Shown: piece by piece, positions 15,839-25,150 of the stretch | How positions within the stretch are numbered: the first letter of the stretch is position 1 | How the letters are laid out: the number at the start of each line of letters is the position of its first letter | Assembly (NCBI RefSeq): GCF_019008365.1 | Contig: NZ_JAHHUL010000006.1 | Coordinates: 1 to 64,000 of the forward strand | DNA: 64,000 nt | Direction of reading: 5' to 3' | Origin: Phosphitispora fastidiosa | GTDB lineage: Bacteria > Bacillota > Thermincolia > Thermincolales > UBA2595 | Made by a program: the position numbers and the translations under genes | The notes under the pieces: model-generated | What the model was told of the DNA's origin: nothing | The model's database searches: none | What the model saw: the letters and a program-made list of their open reading frames with translations, nothing else

Positions 15839-16798
15839 ATGCGAATAGTATTTATGGGGACACCGGACTTTGCTGTCCCGTGTCTGAAGGCGCTAAAAGA
15901 TTCGGGCCATGAAATTATAACAGTGGTGACCCAGCCGGATAGGCCTAAGGGCAGGGGGCACAGGCTTACCCCCCCTCCTGTAAAAAAGGCTGCTCTGGAA
16001 GCCGGCTTAAGGGTCTGGCAGCCGGAAAAAATTAAAACACCGGAATGTGTTGCCGAGCTGCGGCAGTTGTCTCCTGATATTATTGTGGTTGTGGCTTTCG
16101 GACAGCTGCTTTCCAAAGAAATACTGGAAATTCCCCGGTATGGGTGTATTAATGTACATGCTTCATTGCTGCCAAAATATCGCGGGGCTGCTCCTATTCA
16201 CTGGGCAGTGATTAATGGGGAAAGTGAGACCGGGGTCACCATAATGCAGATGGATGTGGGACTTGATACCGGTGATATGATTCTGATGGGAAGGGTTCCG
16301 GTTGCGCCTGAGGACACGACGGGAACGGTCCATGATAAACTGGCGGAAATGGGGGCGGAATTGCTGGCAAAGGCAATAAACCGGATAGAATCAGGGAAGG
16401 CTGAGAGGGTTCCGCAGGATAATACCTCTTCCAGCTATGCACCGCTTTTGACAAAAGAAATTGAAAAGATTGACTGGACCAGGAGTTCTGTTGAGATATT
16501 CAATCTGGTCAGGGGCCTGAATCCCTGGCCCGGAGCCTATACCCAGCTCGGTGACAAGATCCTTAAAATATGGGGAACCCAGGCCTGTACAATTGACAGG
16601 ATTCCGGGTCCGATACCCGAATTTTCCGGGCATCAGCCCGGGGAAGTACTTGGAATTATACCTGAAGTCGGGTTTGCGGTGGCTACCGGAAACGGATGTT
16701 TGGCAGTAACTGACCTGCAGCTGCAGGGAAACCGGAGGATGAAGGCAGCGGACTTTGTTCACGGACACAATATTACCAAGGGAGTGTTCCTGGATTAG
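15839..16798 (+). CDS. fmt: Methionyl-tRNA formyltransferase
   Basis: A 319-aa enzyme that formylates initiator Met-tRNA. Catalytic motif NVHASLLPKYRGAAPIHWAV contains the conserved Asn-x-His and SLLP; the tRNA-contact loop DRPKGRGHRLTPPPVK lies near residue 40, and the C-terminal beta-barrel follows residue 205. The start ATG 15839 lies after GCGAGG. Organised as def-fmt with 58 nt between. Confidence 0.96.
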   Translation: MRIVFMGTPDFAVPCLKALKDSGHEIITVVTQPDRPKGRGHRLTPPPVKKAALEAGLRVWQPEKIKTPECVAELRQLSPDIIVVVAFGQLLSKEILEIPRYGCINVHASLLPKYRGAAPIHWAVINGESETGVTIMQMDVGLDTGDMILMGRVPVAPEDTTGTVHDKLAEMGAELLAKAINRIESGKAERVPQDNTSSSYAPLLTKEIEKIDWTRSSVEIFNLVRGLNPWPGAYTQLGDKILKIWGTQACTIDRIPGPIPEFSGHQPGEVLGIIPEVGFAVATGNGCLAVTDLQLQGNRRMKAADFVHGHNITKGVFLD

Positions 16799-16803
16799 AT
16801 ACA

Positions 16804-17126
16804 ACGTTGGCTCTCGGAAATGACCGTGAGCGAATATGGTGAGGCATTGTACCGATTTTCAGCACTGCCGCCTATGAGTCTAAGCTGCTGCCCCCCGGCA
16901 ACAAGGCAGCGTCCCCGAACTCGATGGCTCATTGGGTTTTCTTCATAAGATGGCCGCCTCCCGTTTTGGCGGGCCAAAACTTACCGGCGGCCTTCGCCAT
17001 CTTCGGACATGCGGGGACTCTCTGCCTTGTTGCCGGTGATTTGCAGCAAGACTCATAGCGGCGTCAGTGCAAGGAAAATCTTGTATAACACCTCACCACA
17101 TTCTGCGGTCATTTCCGGAGCCAACG
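16804..17126. repeat. Long imperfect inverted repeat (about 150-nt arms)
   Basis: The gap between fmt and the metallopeptidase is filled by two copies of one sequence in head-to-head orientation. Outer ends are CGTTGGCTC (16805-16813) and GAGCCAACG (17118-17126). Further inward, CGGAAATGACCG, GGTGAGG, TATGAGTC and CCGGCAACAAGGCAG (16895-16909) each recur as reverse complements on the other side. Arms are roughly 75% identical by eye and the centre (about 16945-17005) has its own AAGATGGC...GCCATCTT stem. Read outward, both arms encode a similar peptide string (YNASPYS / YNTSPHS), suggesting a duplicated piece of a mobile or structured element. No gene is supported here. Confidence 0.8.
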
Positions 17127-17214
17127 GGGAACGAACCAAAAGTCCAAGGTATAAATCCTTGGATATCAATGAAATTGTATTTCGTGAGACTTATACTGAG
17201 AAGGAGGTTGACGA

Positions 17215-17916
17215 ATGTTTCCTTTTTTATTCTTTGAGCCTACGATGCTTATCCTGATACCGGGACTGATACTGGCAATGTATGCCCAGTTTAAGGTAAA
17301 GAGTACTTTTGCCCGGTATCTGCGGGTTAAGGCAGCATCCGGTTATACCGGGGCCCAGGTAGCCAAAAAACTGCTGGAAGAGGCCCGCATCCATGACGTC
17401 ACTATTGAACAAACAGGCGGTCACCTTTCAGATCATTATGACCCCAGGAAGAAGGTCCTCAGGCTGAGTCAGGAGGTATATAACGGATCATCACTGGCCT
17501 CACTTGGTGTGGCTGCCCATGAAACAGGCCATGCCATGCAGCATCACAATGGCTATCTGCCCCTGAACATCAGGGCGAATCTGGTTCCTGTGGCACAGAT
17601 TGGTTCCACTGCGGCTTTCCCGATATTCTTTATCGGTCTGATTTTTCAGACCGGATGGCTGTTAACAGCAGGAATATACCTGTTTACAGCAGTGGTCCTG
17701 TTTCAGATAGTCACCCTGCCGGTGGAGTTCAATGCCAGCAGCCGCGCTCTTGCGGGCCTGGAACGGGGAGGGTACATCTCTGCCGGAGAAGCGGGAGGGG
17801 CCAAAAAGGTCCTCAATGCCGCTGCTCTTACATACGTCGCCGCAGTGCTAATGAGCCTGCTGCAGCTAGTGCGGCTGCTTGTGTTATCCGGTATGTTCGG
17901 AAACAGGGACGATTAA
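17215..17916 (+). CDS. Membrane zinc metallopeptidase (YugP/DUF-type)
   Basis: A 233-aa membrane protein. A first helix (residues 5-22) is followed by a soluble stretch and the zinc motif HETGHAMQH (HExxH with a further His), then three hydrophobic helices at about residues 120-145, 147-170 and 200-228. ASGYTGAQVAKKLLEEARI and DHYDPRKKVLRLS are signatures of the neutral zinc metallopeptidase family 2 (Bacillus YugP). Substrate unknown; the family often sits near fmt and rsmB in clostridia. Start ATG 17215 follows GGAGG. Confidence 0.88.
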   Translation: MFPFLFFEPTMLILIPGLILAMYAQFKVKSTFARYLRVKAASGYTGAQVAKKLLEEARIHDVTIEQTGGHLSDHYDPRKKVLRLSQEVYNGSSLASLGVAAHETGHAMQHHNGYLPLNIRANLVPVAQIGSTAAFPIFFIGLIFQTGWLLTAGIYLFTAVVLFQIVTLPVEFNASSRALAGLERGGYISAGEAGGAKKVLNAAALTYVAAVLMSLLQLVRLLVLSGMFGNRDD

Positions 17917-18005
17917 GACAGAGTATACAAAGGCAAATAGGGCGAATCGCAAAGGCGCATAAGGCAGAAATCGGAGTTAGGACGTAAGCAGAAGGGAAGA
18001 GCGGT

Positions 18006-19370
18006 TTGAAAAAGAAAACAGCCCGTAGTATGGCTCTTGAAGTATTATATGCAGTTGACAACGATGGGGCGTATTCAAATATTGCCCTTAACGGCATTCT
18101 TGAAAGATACCAGCCGGAAAAGACTGACCGGGGATTTATTACCGAACTTGTATATGGAACTCTAAGGCACTTGGGGACTATTGACTGGGTGTTGGGCAGG
18201 TTCCTGAAAAAGCCGCTGGAAACGCTTCCGGTATGGATAAAGAATATCCTGCGTATGGGTGTCTACCAAATACTTTACCTGGAAAGGGTTCCTGATTCAG
18301 CAGCCTGTAATGAATCCACCAACCTGGCCAAGAACTTTGGGCATCCCGGAACCGTCAAACTGGTTAACGGAGTTCTCCGGAATGTGGCCCGCAACAGAGA
18401 CAGCCTGGAATTTCCTGACATAGCCCGGGACCCGGTCAAGGGGATTTCAATCAGGTATTCCCATCCCGAATGGCTTGTGGGCAGATGGGTAGAAGAGTTT
18501 GGCGCTGCCGGGGCTGAGGAACTCTGCCGGGCTAATAATGAGATTCCGCCAAATGCCGTGCGGACCAACACACTTAAGACCACCAGGGAGGAACTGCAGA
18601 AATTGCTGGAAAAGGAAGGTGTGCATGCAGTACCCGGGGATTTCGCGGCCGAAACACTGATTATTGAGGGATTCCGCTCTGTTGGCAGTCTGACCGCTCA
18701 CAGGTCAGGGCTGTTCATGGTTCAGGATGAGAGTTCAACTATGGTGGGTCATGCCGTAAGCCCGGAGCCGGGAAGCCTGGTGATAGATGCCTGCAGCGCC
18801 CCCGGAGGGAAATCGGCTCACCTGGCCCAGTTGATGGGGGACAGGGGGCAGGTTATAAGTGTGGATGTCCATCCACATAAAATAAGGCTTATTGAGGAAA
18901 ACGCCGCCCGGCTGGGGATAACCATAATTAATCCTGTAGTGCATGACGCCACAGAGCTTGACAGCAGGTGGGCCGGGGAAGCTGACTATATTTTGGTTGA
19001 TGCGCCCTGCTCGGGATTGGGGGTTCTTAGAAGGCGCCCTGAAATCAGATGGAGGAAAGAACCGGGACAGATTGCCCATCTGCATGAGCTGCAGGTGAAA
19101 ATCCTGCAGAGTGCAGCCAGATGCCTGAAACCGGGTGGTGTCCTGGTTTACAGTACCTGTACCATGACACCTGAGGAGAATATCGATACTGTGAGGGAAT
19201 TTCTCGATACACATGGTCAATTTCAGTTGGAAAGCCTGGCAGGTTTTTTGCCTGAAGCTTTAAGAAACATTAAGGGAACCGATACGATGGAACTGGGATA
19301 TGTACAGTTTTTTCCGCATATCCATGGTACTGACGGGTTTTTTATCAGCCGCATGAGAAAGCAGAAGTGA
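18006..19370 (+). CDS. rsmB: 16S rRNA (cytosine-967 C5)-methyltransferase
   Basis: A 454-aa RsmB. Residues 1-140 form the NusB-like RNA-binding domain (TARSMALEVLYAVDNDGAYS). The SAM-dependent domain has DACSAPGGKSAHLAQ (motif I), VDAPCSGLGVLRRRPEIRW (motif IV with one catalytic Cys) and VYSTCTMTPEEN (motif VI with the nucleophilic Cys). Both Cys are present. TTG start at 18006 after AGAAGGGAAG; the following NusB domain begins at once, which supports it. Confidence 0.94.
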   Translation: MKKKTARSMALEVLYAVDNDGAYSNIALNGILERYQPEKTDRGFITELVYGTLRHLGTIDWVLGRFLKKPLETLPVWIKNILRMGVYQILYLERVPDSAACNESTNLAKNFGHPGTVKLVNGVLRNVARNRDSLEFPDIARDPVKGISIRYSHPEWLVGRWVEEFGAAGAEELCRANNEIPPNAVRTNTLKTTREELQKLLEKEGVHAVPGDFAAETLIIEGFRSVGSLTAHRSGLFMVQDESSTMVGHAVSPEPGSLVIDACSAPGGKSAHLAQLMGDRGQVISVDVHPHKIRLIEENAARLGITIINPVVHDATELDSRWAGEADYILVDAPCSGLGVLRRRPEIRWRKEPGQIAHLHELQVKILQSAARCLKPGGVLVYSTCTMTPEENIDTVREFLDTHGQFQLESLAGFLPEALRNIKGTDTMELGYVQFFPHIHGTDGFFISRMRKQK

Positions 19371-19376
19371 CAGCCG

Positions 19377-20450
19377 GTGATTACATTGAATAAAAGCAAA
19401 ACTATCAATTTGATGGACCTGAGTATTGAGGAGACCGGGGAACTGGTGGCCGGGCTTGGCGAACCTCGATTTAGGGCTGCCCAGATATATAAATGGGTTC
19501 ATCAGAAGGGGGTTAGCCGGTTTGATGAAATGACCGACCTGTCTCTTAAACTAAGGGAGAGGCTGCAGGCTTTAACCACTCCGGGAAGCCTTGAAATCCT
19601 TACCAGACAGAAGTCAAAGGATGGAACAGTAAAATTTCTCTTTGGACTTGCAGACAGAGAGACTGTCGAGAGTGTTTTTTTACCACATGACTATGGCAAC
19701 AGTGTCTGTGTTTCCACCCAGGTGGGCTGCCGGATGGGGTGCGGCTTTTGTGCCTCAACGATGGGAGGTTTGGTAAGGAACCTGACTCCGGGAGAAATCT
19801 ACGCCCAGGTTACCGGGATTCAGAATGATACCGGTAAAAGGGTAAGCAGCATAGTGATTATGGGTTCCGGTGAGCCGATGGATAATCTGGACCATGTACT
19901 GAAATTTATTACCATGATTACTGCAGCCTCGGGACTTCAAATCGGGGCCAGGCATATCACCTTATCCACCTGTGGAGTGGTTCCCGGAATCATGAAGCTT
20001 GCAGCCTTTGACCTGCAGATTACCCTGTCTGTTTCTCTGCATGCTCCCAATGACCTGCTCCGTGATACGATGATGCCGGTCAACAGGAAATATCCTGTCA
20101 GGCAGCTCATGGAAGCCTGCCGTGAATATATCTCCGTGACTAACCGCAGGGTAACTTTTGAATATGCGCTCATTAAGGGGGTTAACGATTCTGCCGGCCA
20201 GGCGGAAGAACTGGTTAGGCTCCTCCGGGGCATGCTCTGTCATGTAAACCTGATACCCTTAAACCGGGTGGATGAACGGGAGTACCGGCAATCAGACCGG
20301 GAGCGGGTCCAGAACTTTAGAGAGGTTCTTGAAGGGGCGGGAATACCGGTTACTGTCCGCCGGGAAAAAGGGGCAGATATCGATGCCGCCTGCGGTCAGC
20401 TCCGGCGCCGGGCGGTTAAAGAATGGAGGTGGCCGGATGGGCTTCTTTAA
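19377..20450 (+). CDS. rlmN: 23S rRNA A2503 / tRNA A37 C2-methyltransferase (radical SAM)
   Basis: A 357-aa radical-SAM methyl synthase. The cluster motif is GCRMGCGFCAST (CxxxCxxC); the two catalytic Cys are likely the ones in STCGVV and the C-terminal DAACGQL. MGSGEPMDN (GEP motif) and SVSLHAPND follow the family order. I keep GTG 19377, only 6 nt after rsmB, because the N-terminal helical domain (MDLSIEETGELVAGLGEPRF) begins shortly after; TTG 19386 is possible. The 3' end overlaps fhaA by 14 nt. Confidence 0.94.
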   Translation: MITLNKSKTINLMDLSIEETGELVAGLGEPRFRAAQIYKWVHQKGVSRFDEMTDLSLKLRERLQALTTPGSLEILTRQKSKDGTVKFLFGLADRETVESVFLPHDYGNSVCVSTQVGCRMGCGFCASTMGGLVRNLTPGEIYAQVTGIQNDTGKRVSSIVIMGSGEPMDNLDHVLKFITMITAASGLQIGARHITLSTCGVVPGIMKLAAFDLQITLSVSLHAPNDLLRDTMMPVNRKYPVRQLMEACREYISVTNRRVTFEYALIKGVNDSAGQAEELVRLLRGMLCHVNLIPLNRVDEREYRQSDRERVQNFREVLEGAGIPVTVRREKGADIDAACGQLRRRAVKEWRWPDGLL

Positions 20451-21267
20451 TAAGCTGGAGAAGATTTCGGAAAAATACATAGAGGGCTTTTTTAAAAACA
20501 AGTTTGCTGACCATATCCAGCCTGCTGAGATTGCCAAGCTCATTATGAGGGAAATGCGTGACCACAAAAATGTCAGTGTTTCCAAGGTTTATGTGCCTAA
20601 TGAATTTAAGGTGCTATTGGGGGAAGAGGACTGGAAAACTGTTTCCCCGGTGCGCCAGGCCTTGGCTAATGAGCTGCGGGAATTTGCGCAGCAAAAGGTG
20701 CAGAGCAGGGACTACAATATAGTAGGCGAAATCACAGTCACATTTGAACTTGATAAAAGCCTGCAGCTAGGGAATATAGCTGTTCACAGCTCTTTTTCCG
20801 AGGAACTGCCGGGAACTGCTGCCAAGGCTCCGTCTCTGCCTGCAGAAATTGCGAATGAGCAGCCTGGCAGGTTTTCTGATTCAACTATTATAGCTGAAAA
20901 AATTAAGTTTTATAAACCGGCGCCAGGGGGGGCGGGCCAGGATACCCTTACCGGGAAAGCCGCCGTCACGGTGCGGCCCAGGGCTTTGCTGGAACAAAAA
21001 GCCGGCACCCGGGACCATAAGAAATTCCCTCTCAGTGAGCAGGGGGTTATCATGGGGAGGCGGAGAACCAGTGATATCCCGCTTGAAGACTCCAATATAT
21101 CCAGGGTTCATGCATCCATTGACTTTATGGAGGGGAGTTTTTTCATTACCGACCTGGGAAGCACTAACGGTACCTTCGTAAATGGGATCCGCATCAGCAA
21201 GAAGAAACTGGCAGATGGGGACCGCATCAGGATGGGGACAACATTCCTGGAATTCAGGCTGGTGTAG
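20437..21267 (+). CDS. fhaA: FhaA-type FHA-domain protein (DUF3662)
   Basis: A 276-aa protein. The N-terminal DUF3662 domain is seen as FFNKLEKISEKYIEGFFKNK and QPAEIAKLIMREMRDHKN, with VPNEFKVLL after it. A Pro/Ala-rich linker joins it to a C-terminal FHA phosphothreonine-binding domain (residues ~190-275): MGRRRTSDIPLEDSNISRVHASI and DLGSTNGTFVNG contain the R, SxxH and N residues of the phosphopeptide site. I take ATG 20437 (after GGAGGTGG) because it fits DUF3662; the frame is open further upstream but that part overlaps rlmN. Probable reader of PknB phosphorylation encoded downstream. Confidence 0.88.
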   Translation: MGFFNKLEKISEKYIEGFFKNKFADHIQPAEIAKLIMREMRDHKNVSVSKVYVPNEFKVLLGEEDWKTVSPVRQALANELREFAQQKVQSRDYNIVGEITVTFELDKSLQLGNIAVHSSFSEELPGTAAKAPSLPAEIANEQPGRFSDSTIIAEKIKFYKPAPGGAGQDTLTGKAAVTVRPRALLEQKAGTRDHKKFPLSEQGVIMGRRRTSDIPLEDSNISRVHASIDFMEGSFFITDLGSTNGTFVNGIRISKKKLADGDRIRMGTTFLEFRLV

Positions 21268-21270
21268 CTT

Positions 21271-21732
21271 ATGAAGGCGATTCTATTAATAATAAAGTTC
21301 ATTACTTTGGCAATTATATATATTTTTTTATTGAGGGTATTTTATTTTATAGTGACTGACTTGCGGCGCCGGGGGAATAGAGCTTTTGGTCAGGCCGAAG
21401 CCTCCCGGGCATCCAGCGGGGCGGAGCTGGTGATTACTGGAAGCGATGACCCGGCTCTGAAACAGGGTGAGGTTATTTATCTGGACAGGCAGACCCATCT
21501 GGGCAGGGGCAGTCATAATAATATAAAGCTGACCAGCTCATTTGCATCTCATAATCATGCCAGGATTATTTTTCAGGATGACGGGTTTTTTTTGGAGGAT
21601 TTAAACAGCATAAATGGAACATATATTAATGGTGTACGAGTCAATGAATCAGTTCCTCTGGTGCATGGTGATACTATAGCTGTTGCGGGAGTAACCTTCA
21701 AGTTTGTGAGGTGGGAGTATGAAGTGGAGTAA
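21271..21732 (+). CDS. fhaB: FhaB-type membrane-anchored FHA protein
   Basis: A 153-aa protein with one N-terminal transmembrane helix (residues 5-28, very hydrophobic) and a C-terminal FHA domain (about 70-150): LGRGSHNNIKLTSSFASHNH and LEDLNSINGTYINGVRVN. This is the same architecture as the FHA protein next to the PP2C gene in actinobacterial pstP-rodA-pbpA-pknB clusters. It starts 3 nt after fhaA and overlaps the phosphatase gene by 14 nt, so translation is probably coupled. Confidence 0.88.
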   Translation: MKAILLIIKFITLAIIYIFLLRVFYFIVTDLRRRGNRAFGQAEASRASSGAELVITGSDDPALKQGEVIYLDRQTHLGRGSHNNIKLTSSFASHNHARIIFQDDGFFLEDLNSINGTYINGVRVNESVPLVHGDTIAVAGVTFKFVRWEYEVE

Positions 21733-22441
21733 GCTGTCCCATGTTGGATTGGTAAGAAAGAATAATGAAGATAACTGCTGTGTCTGTGATGACCTGCAGC
21801 TATTAGCCGTAGCTGACGGAATGGGGGGGCACAAGGCAGGGGAGGTGGCCAGTAAACTGGCTCTTGATGCTATCTCAGGATACCTGCGGAAAAACAGCGC
21901 TGTCTTGGAGGAGGACCCGATCGAAGCTCTGCAAATGGCCTTCAGGCATGCCAATACGACAGTGTATGAATATGCCCAGAAAGACAGGGAAAATTTCCGC
22001 GGTATGGGGACAACTGTCACCGCAGCCCTGATCAGGGGTGAAAAAGTATATATTGCCCACGTGGGGGATTCCCGGGCTTATTTGGTACGGGGTTCTGTAA
22101 TTAAACTCTTGACCAGTGACCATTCACTGGTCAATGAACTGCTGCTGAACGGCAGCCTGACAGAAGAGGAGGCGGAAAACCACCCCCAGAAGAATGTGCT
22201 GACAAGGGCAATCGGTACAGCCGCATCTGTAGATGTGGATGTAGTTAAAGAAAATGTTATTGAAGAAGATATTATACTTCTATGTACCGACGGTTTGTCC
22301 AATATGATTAACGTTGAAGAGATAGGTCAGATGGCAGGTGCGGGAGAAACCCTGGGAGCACGCGCCAGACATTTTATTGATAAGGCCCTGGACAGGGGCG
22401 GAGATGATAATATTACGGTAGTACTTTACCAGGCAGAATAG
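21719..22441 (+). CDS. prpC: PP2C-type serine/threonine phosphatase
   Basis: A 240-aa phosphatase of the PrpC/Stp/PstP type, cytoplasmic and without the membrane-anchored tail of actinobacterial PstP. Metal-binding motifs: RKNNEDN (motif 1), ADGMGGHKAGEVAS (motif 2), HVGDSRAYL, LCTDGLSN, and GGDDNITVVL (last metal Asp). It would remove phosphates placed by the PASTA kinase at 25.1 kb. ATG 21719 lies inside the 3' end of fhaB with GAGGTGGGAGT upstream. Confidence 0.94.
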   Translation: MKWSKLSHVGLVRKNNEDNCCVCDDLQLLAVADGMGGHKAGEVASKLALDAISGYLRKNSAVLEEDPIEALQMAFRHANTTVYEYAQKDRENFRGMGTTVTAALIRGEKVYIAHVGDSRAYLVRGSVIKLLTSDHSLVNELLLNGSLTEEEAENHPQKNVLTRAIGTAASVDVDVVKENVIEEDIILLCTDGLSNMINVEEIGQMAGAGETLGARARHFIDKALDRGGDDNITVVLYQAE

Positions 22442-22454
22442 CCGGGGGATTGAT

Positions 22455-23726
22455 ATGATGTATTCCGGAAAACGTGAGCATGAGCGGTCGCTATTTATAT
22501 ATGTGATCCTATTTCTCTGGATGGGATTGCTAGGTCTTTTTGGAGCTGACAGCGAAACTTTTGCGGCAGCTGGCTTTAAGCAGCCGCTCCTGTTTGCAGC
22601 CCTAGTAAGTTTGGGATTGATAGCGGTCCATTTGCTGTTGGAAAAATGGCGGTTCCGGGGTGACCAGTTCCTGTTTCCACTGACCTCAATGTTGAGTGTA
22701 GCTGGACTGGTAATGATACTTAGGCTGGAACCGGATTATGCCATGCGCCAGTCAATTTGGTTATTTACAGGCTTGGCTGCTTTTTTGGCCACGGTCAGAC
22801 TGCTGCAAAACTATAAAAGACTTGAAGATTATAAATATATTTACATACTGGCAGCGCTTATTCTGCTGCTGGCCACAATATTGTTTGGAGTGGAAGCCGG
22901 TGGTGCGCGAAGCTGGATAGACCTAGGTATTGCCAGATTTCAGCCCTCGGAAATCGTTAAGATCATCCTGGTTATTTTCCTGGCCAGTTACCTGGAGGAA
23001 AAGAGAGAGGTTCTTACTGAGGGGACCAGAAACCTTTGGGGTATTCCTGTCCCCGGCGTACAGTACATCGGACCTCTTCTGGTAATGTGGGGTTTTTCCC
23101 TGGCGCTGCTGATTTTTCAGAAGGATCTGGGCACTGCGCTGATTTTCTTCGGGACATTTTTGGTCATGATCTATATATCGACGGGAAGGTGGTCTTACGT
23201 TTTATTTGGCAGCGTTCTCTTTGGTTTTGGAGCAACAGTATGCTATTACGTTTTCAGTCATGTCAGGGTCAGGGTTGCTATATGGATGAATCCCTGGGCT
23301 GATATTGAAGGTAAGGGTTATCAGATTATCCAGTCCCTGTTTGCCCTGGGCTCCGGGGGAACATTTGGGACCGGAATCGGTCTGGGTCAGCCAAACCTGA
23401 TACCGGCTGTGCATACAGATTTTGTTTTTTCTGCCTGGAGTGAGGAAACAGGGCTGGCAGGGGCAATCGCAATCCTTATCATTTATTGCTTCATAATTTA
23501 TCGGGGCTTTCGCATTTCGCTGGCTGCACATACAGGTTTTGGGGCCCTGCTGGCTGCAGGCTTGACATCACTGCTGGCTGTGCAGACTCTGGTTATAGTT
23601 GGCGGGGTGACTAAGCTTCTGCCTCTGACGGGGGTGACCCTTCCCTTTGTCAGCTATGGCGGCAGTTCCCTGGTTTCCAGTTATATAATGCTGGGGCTGC
23701 TGATGAGGATATCAGCTGAAGGCTAG
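22455..23726 (+). CDS. FtsW/RodA/SpoVE-family glycosyltransferase
   Basis: A 423-aa SEDS protein with about ten transmembrane helices. Conserved pieces: GGARSWIDLGIARFQPSEIVK, LIFQKDLGTALIFF (with the Asp required in RodA), GSGGTFGTGIGLGQP and LPFVSYGGSSL. SEDS proteins polymerise peptidoglycan glycan strands with a partner class B PBP, which is encoded next. Whether the pair works in division, elongation or sporulation cannot be told from sequence. Confidence 0.92.
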   Translation: MMYSGKREHERSLFIYVILFLWMGLLGLFGADSETFAAAGFKQPLLFAALVSLGLIAVHLLLEKWRFRGDQFLFPLTSMLSVAGLVMILRLEPDYAMRQSIWLFTGLAAFLATVRLLQNYKRLEDYKYIYILAALILLLATILFGVEAGGARSWIDLGIARFQPSEIVKIILVIFLASYLEEKREVLTEGTRNLWGIPVPGVQYIGPLLVMWGFSLALLIFQKDLGTALIFFGTFLVMIYISTGRWSYVLFGSVLFGFGATVCYYVFSHVRVRVAIWMNPWADIEGKGYQIIQSLFALGSGGTFGTGIGLGQPNLIPAVHTDFVFSAWSEETGLAGAIAILIIYCFIIYRGFRISLAAHTGFGALLAAGLTSLLAVQTLVIVGGVTKLLPLTGVTLPFVSYGGSSLVSSYIMLGLLMRISAEG

Positions 23727-23745
23727 AAAAAGAGGACTGAAATCA

Positions 23746-25140
23746 ATGATGAACCGGAACATAGTGGTAGTTGCCGGACTGATAATGGCGGCATTTTTTA
23801 TAAATATTGTATATATGACATACCTGCAGGTATTTCGCAGTGATGAACTGCTTAATCACCCACGCAACAGGAGGCTCCAGATACTTGAAGAAAAGATACT
23901 CAGGGGACAGATCCGTGACAGCGGGGACAGGGTACTGGCTGAAACCATTAGATCGGGAGAGTCCGCAAAGCGTGTATATCCTTATGGTGCGATAACCGGG
24001 AATGTGACCGGTTACCTTTCACGGAAACTGGGCCGCTGGGGGCTGGAAGCTGCCTATAACCGGGAACTGCTGGGCCTTGACAGCGGTCTGGCCGCTGATG
24101 GTTCCTGGGCTTTGAATATGCTTGATACAGGTGAACCCGGAAATGATATAATACTTAGCCTGGATGCCGAGATGCAGAAAACAGCGTATGACATGCTGGG
24201 GAACCGGAAGGGGGCAGTTGTAGCCCTTGAGCCAGGTACCGGAAGGATATTGGTGATGGTGAGCAAGCCGGGTTTTGACCCGGGGCAGATAGAGAGTCAA
24301 TGGGAAAGCCTAAGGACACATCCCGACAGCCCTTTATTGAACAGGGCTGCTCAAGGTCTATATCCACCGGGGTCAACTATGAAGGTGGTAACAGCAGCAG
24401 GAATTCTGGCTGCGCGGCCGGATACGGTAAGCCGGACCTTTGAAGCGCCGGGGTATATTATCGTTGAGGGACGGCGTATTGAAGACAGTCTGGCAAAGGG
24501 CAGACTGAGTCTTTCGGAAGCAATGGCCCGCTCCAGTAACTATGTTTTTGCTTCACTTGGCATGGAACTGGGCGCTGCCAAATTTGTGGAAACAGCACAC
24601 AGCTTTGGAATCGGTAAGGAACTGCCTGTAGAAACAGCAGTGGCTGCCAGCCGGATTCCAGAATCGGGGGAAATGTCTGAGCTGGAGCTGGCAGAGACTG
24701 CTATCGGGCAGGGACGCCTCCTGGTAACTCCGTTAAATATGGCAGTTGTGACTGCTGCAGTTGCTAATGGCGGCAAGGTCATGAAACCAAGCCTGGTCGA
24801 TGAGGTCAGGGGTCCCGGGGGAAGGGTTATCAGGCCTTTCAAGGCAGAGCTGCTGTTAACCCCTATGGCCGAAGAAACAGCAGCTGTAATCAGAGACCTC
24901 ATGGTTGCGGTTGTGGCCAACGGAACTGGGAGGGCAGCATCCATTCCGGGGATTCAGGTTGCCGGGAAGACCGGATCAGCGGAAAACCCGCATGGGATCG
25001 CCCATGCCTGGTTTATCGGATTTGCCCCGGCGGAAAACCCCGAGGTGGCCGTGGCGGTTATCGTCGAGAATGGCGGCGCAGGTGGCATCGAGGCGGCGCC
25101 GATAGCCAGGGAAATAATGAAAAAGGTAATCAGACAGTGA
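23746..25140 (+). CDS. pbpA: Class B penicillin-binding protein (PbpA/FtsI-type transpeptidase)
   Basis: A 464-aa protein: one N-terminal membrane helix (residues 5-27), a short dimerisation domain, then the transpeptidase with SxxK as PPGSTMKVV, SxN as ARSSNYVF and KTG as VAGKTGSAEN. It is shorter than FtsI and lacks the large N-terminal pedestal and PASTA domains, matching the actinobacterial-type PbpA. ATG 23746 starts 20 nt after the SEDS gene. Confidence 0.93.
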   Translation: MMNRNIVVVAGLIMAAFFINIVYMTYLQVFRSDELLNHPRNRRLQILEEKILRGQIRDSGDRVLAETIRSGESAKRVYPYGAITGNVTGYLSRKLGRWGLEAAYNRELLGLDSGLAADGSWALNMLDTGEPGNDIILSLDAEMQKTAYDMLGNRKGAVVALEPGTGRILVMVSKPGFDPGQIESQWESLRTHPDSPLLNRAAQGLYPPGSTMKVVTAAGILAARPDTVSRTFEAPGYIIVEGRRIEDSLAKGRLSLSEAMARSSNYVFASLGMELGAAKFVETAHSFGIGKELPVETAVAASRIPESGEMSELELAETAIGQGRLLVTPLNMAVVTAAVANGGKVMKPSLVDEVRGPGGRVIRPFKAELLLTPMAEETAAVIRDLMVAVVANGTGRAASIPGIQVAGKTGSAENPHGIAHAWFIGFAPAENPEVAVAVIVENGGAGGIEAAPIAREIMKKVIRQ

Positions 25141-25150
25141 GGTGATAGCC

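Noticed and set aside
16795-17257. Frames on both strands within the inverted repeat
   Set aside because: Both come from the same repeated sequence read outward, lack ribosome sites and the plus frame runs into the metallopeptidase start.
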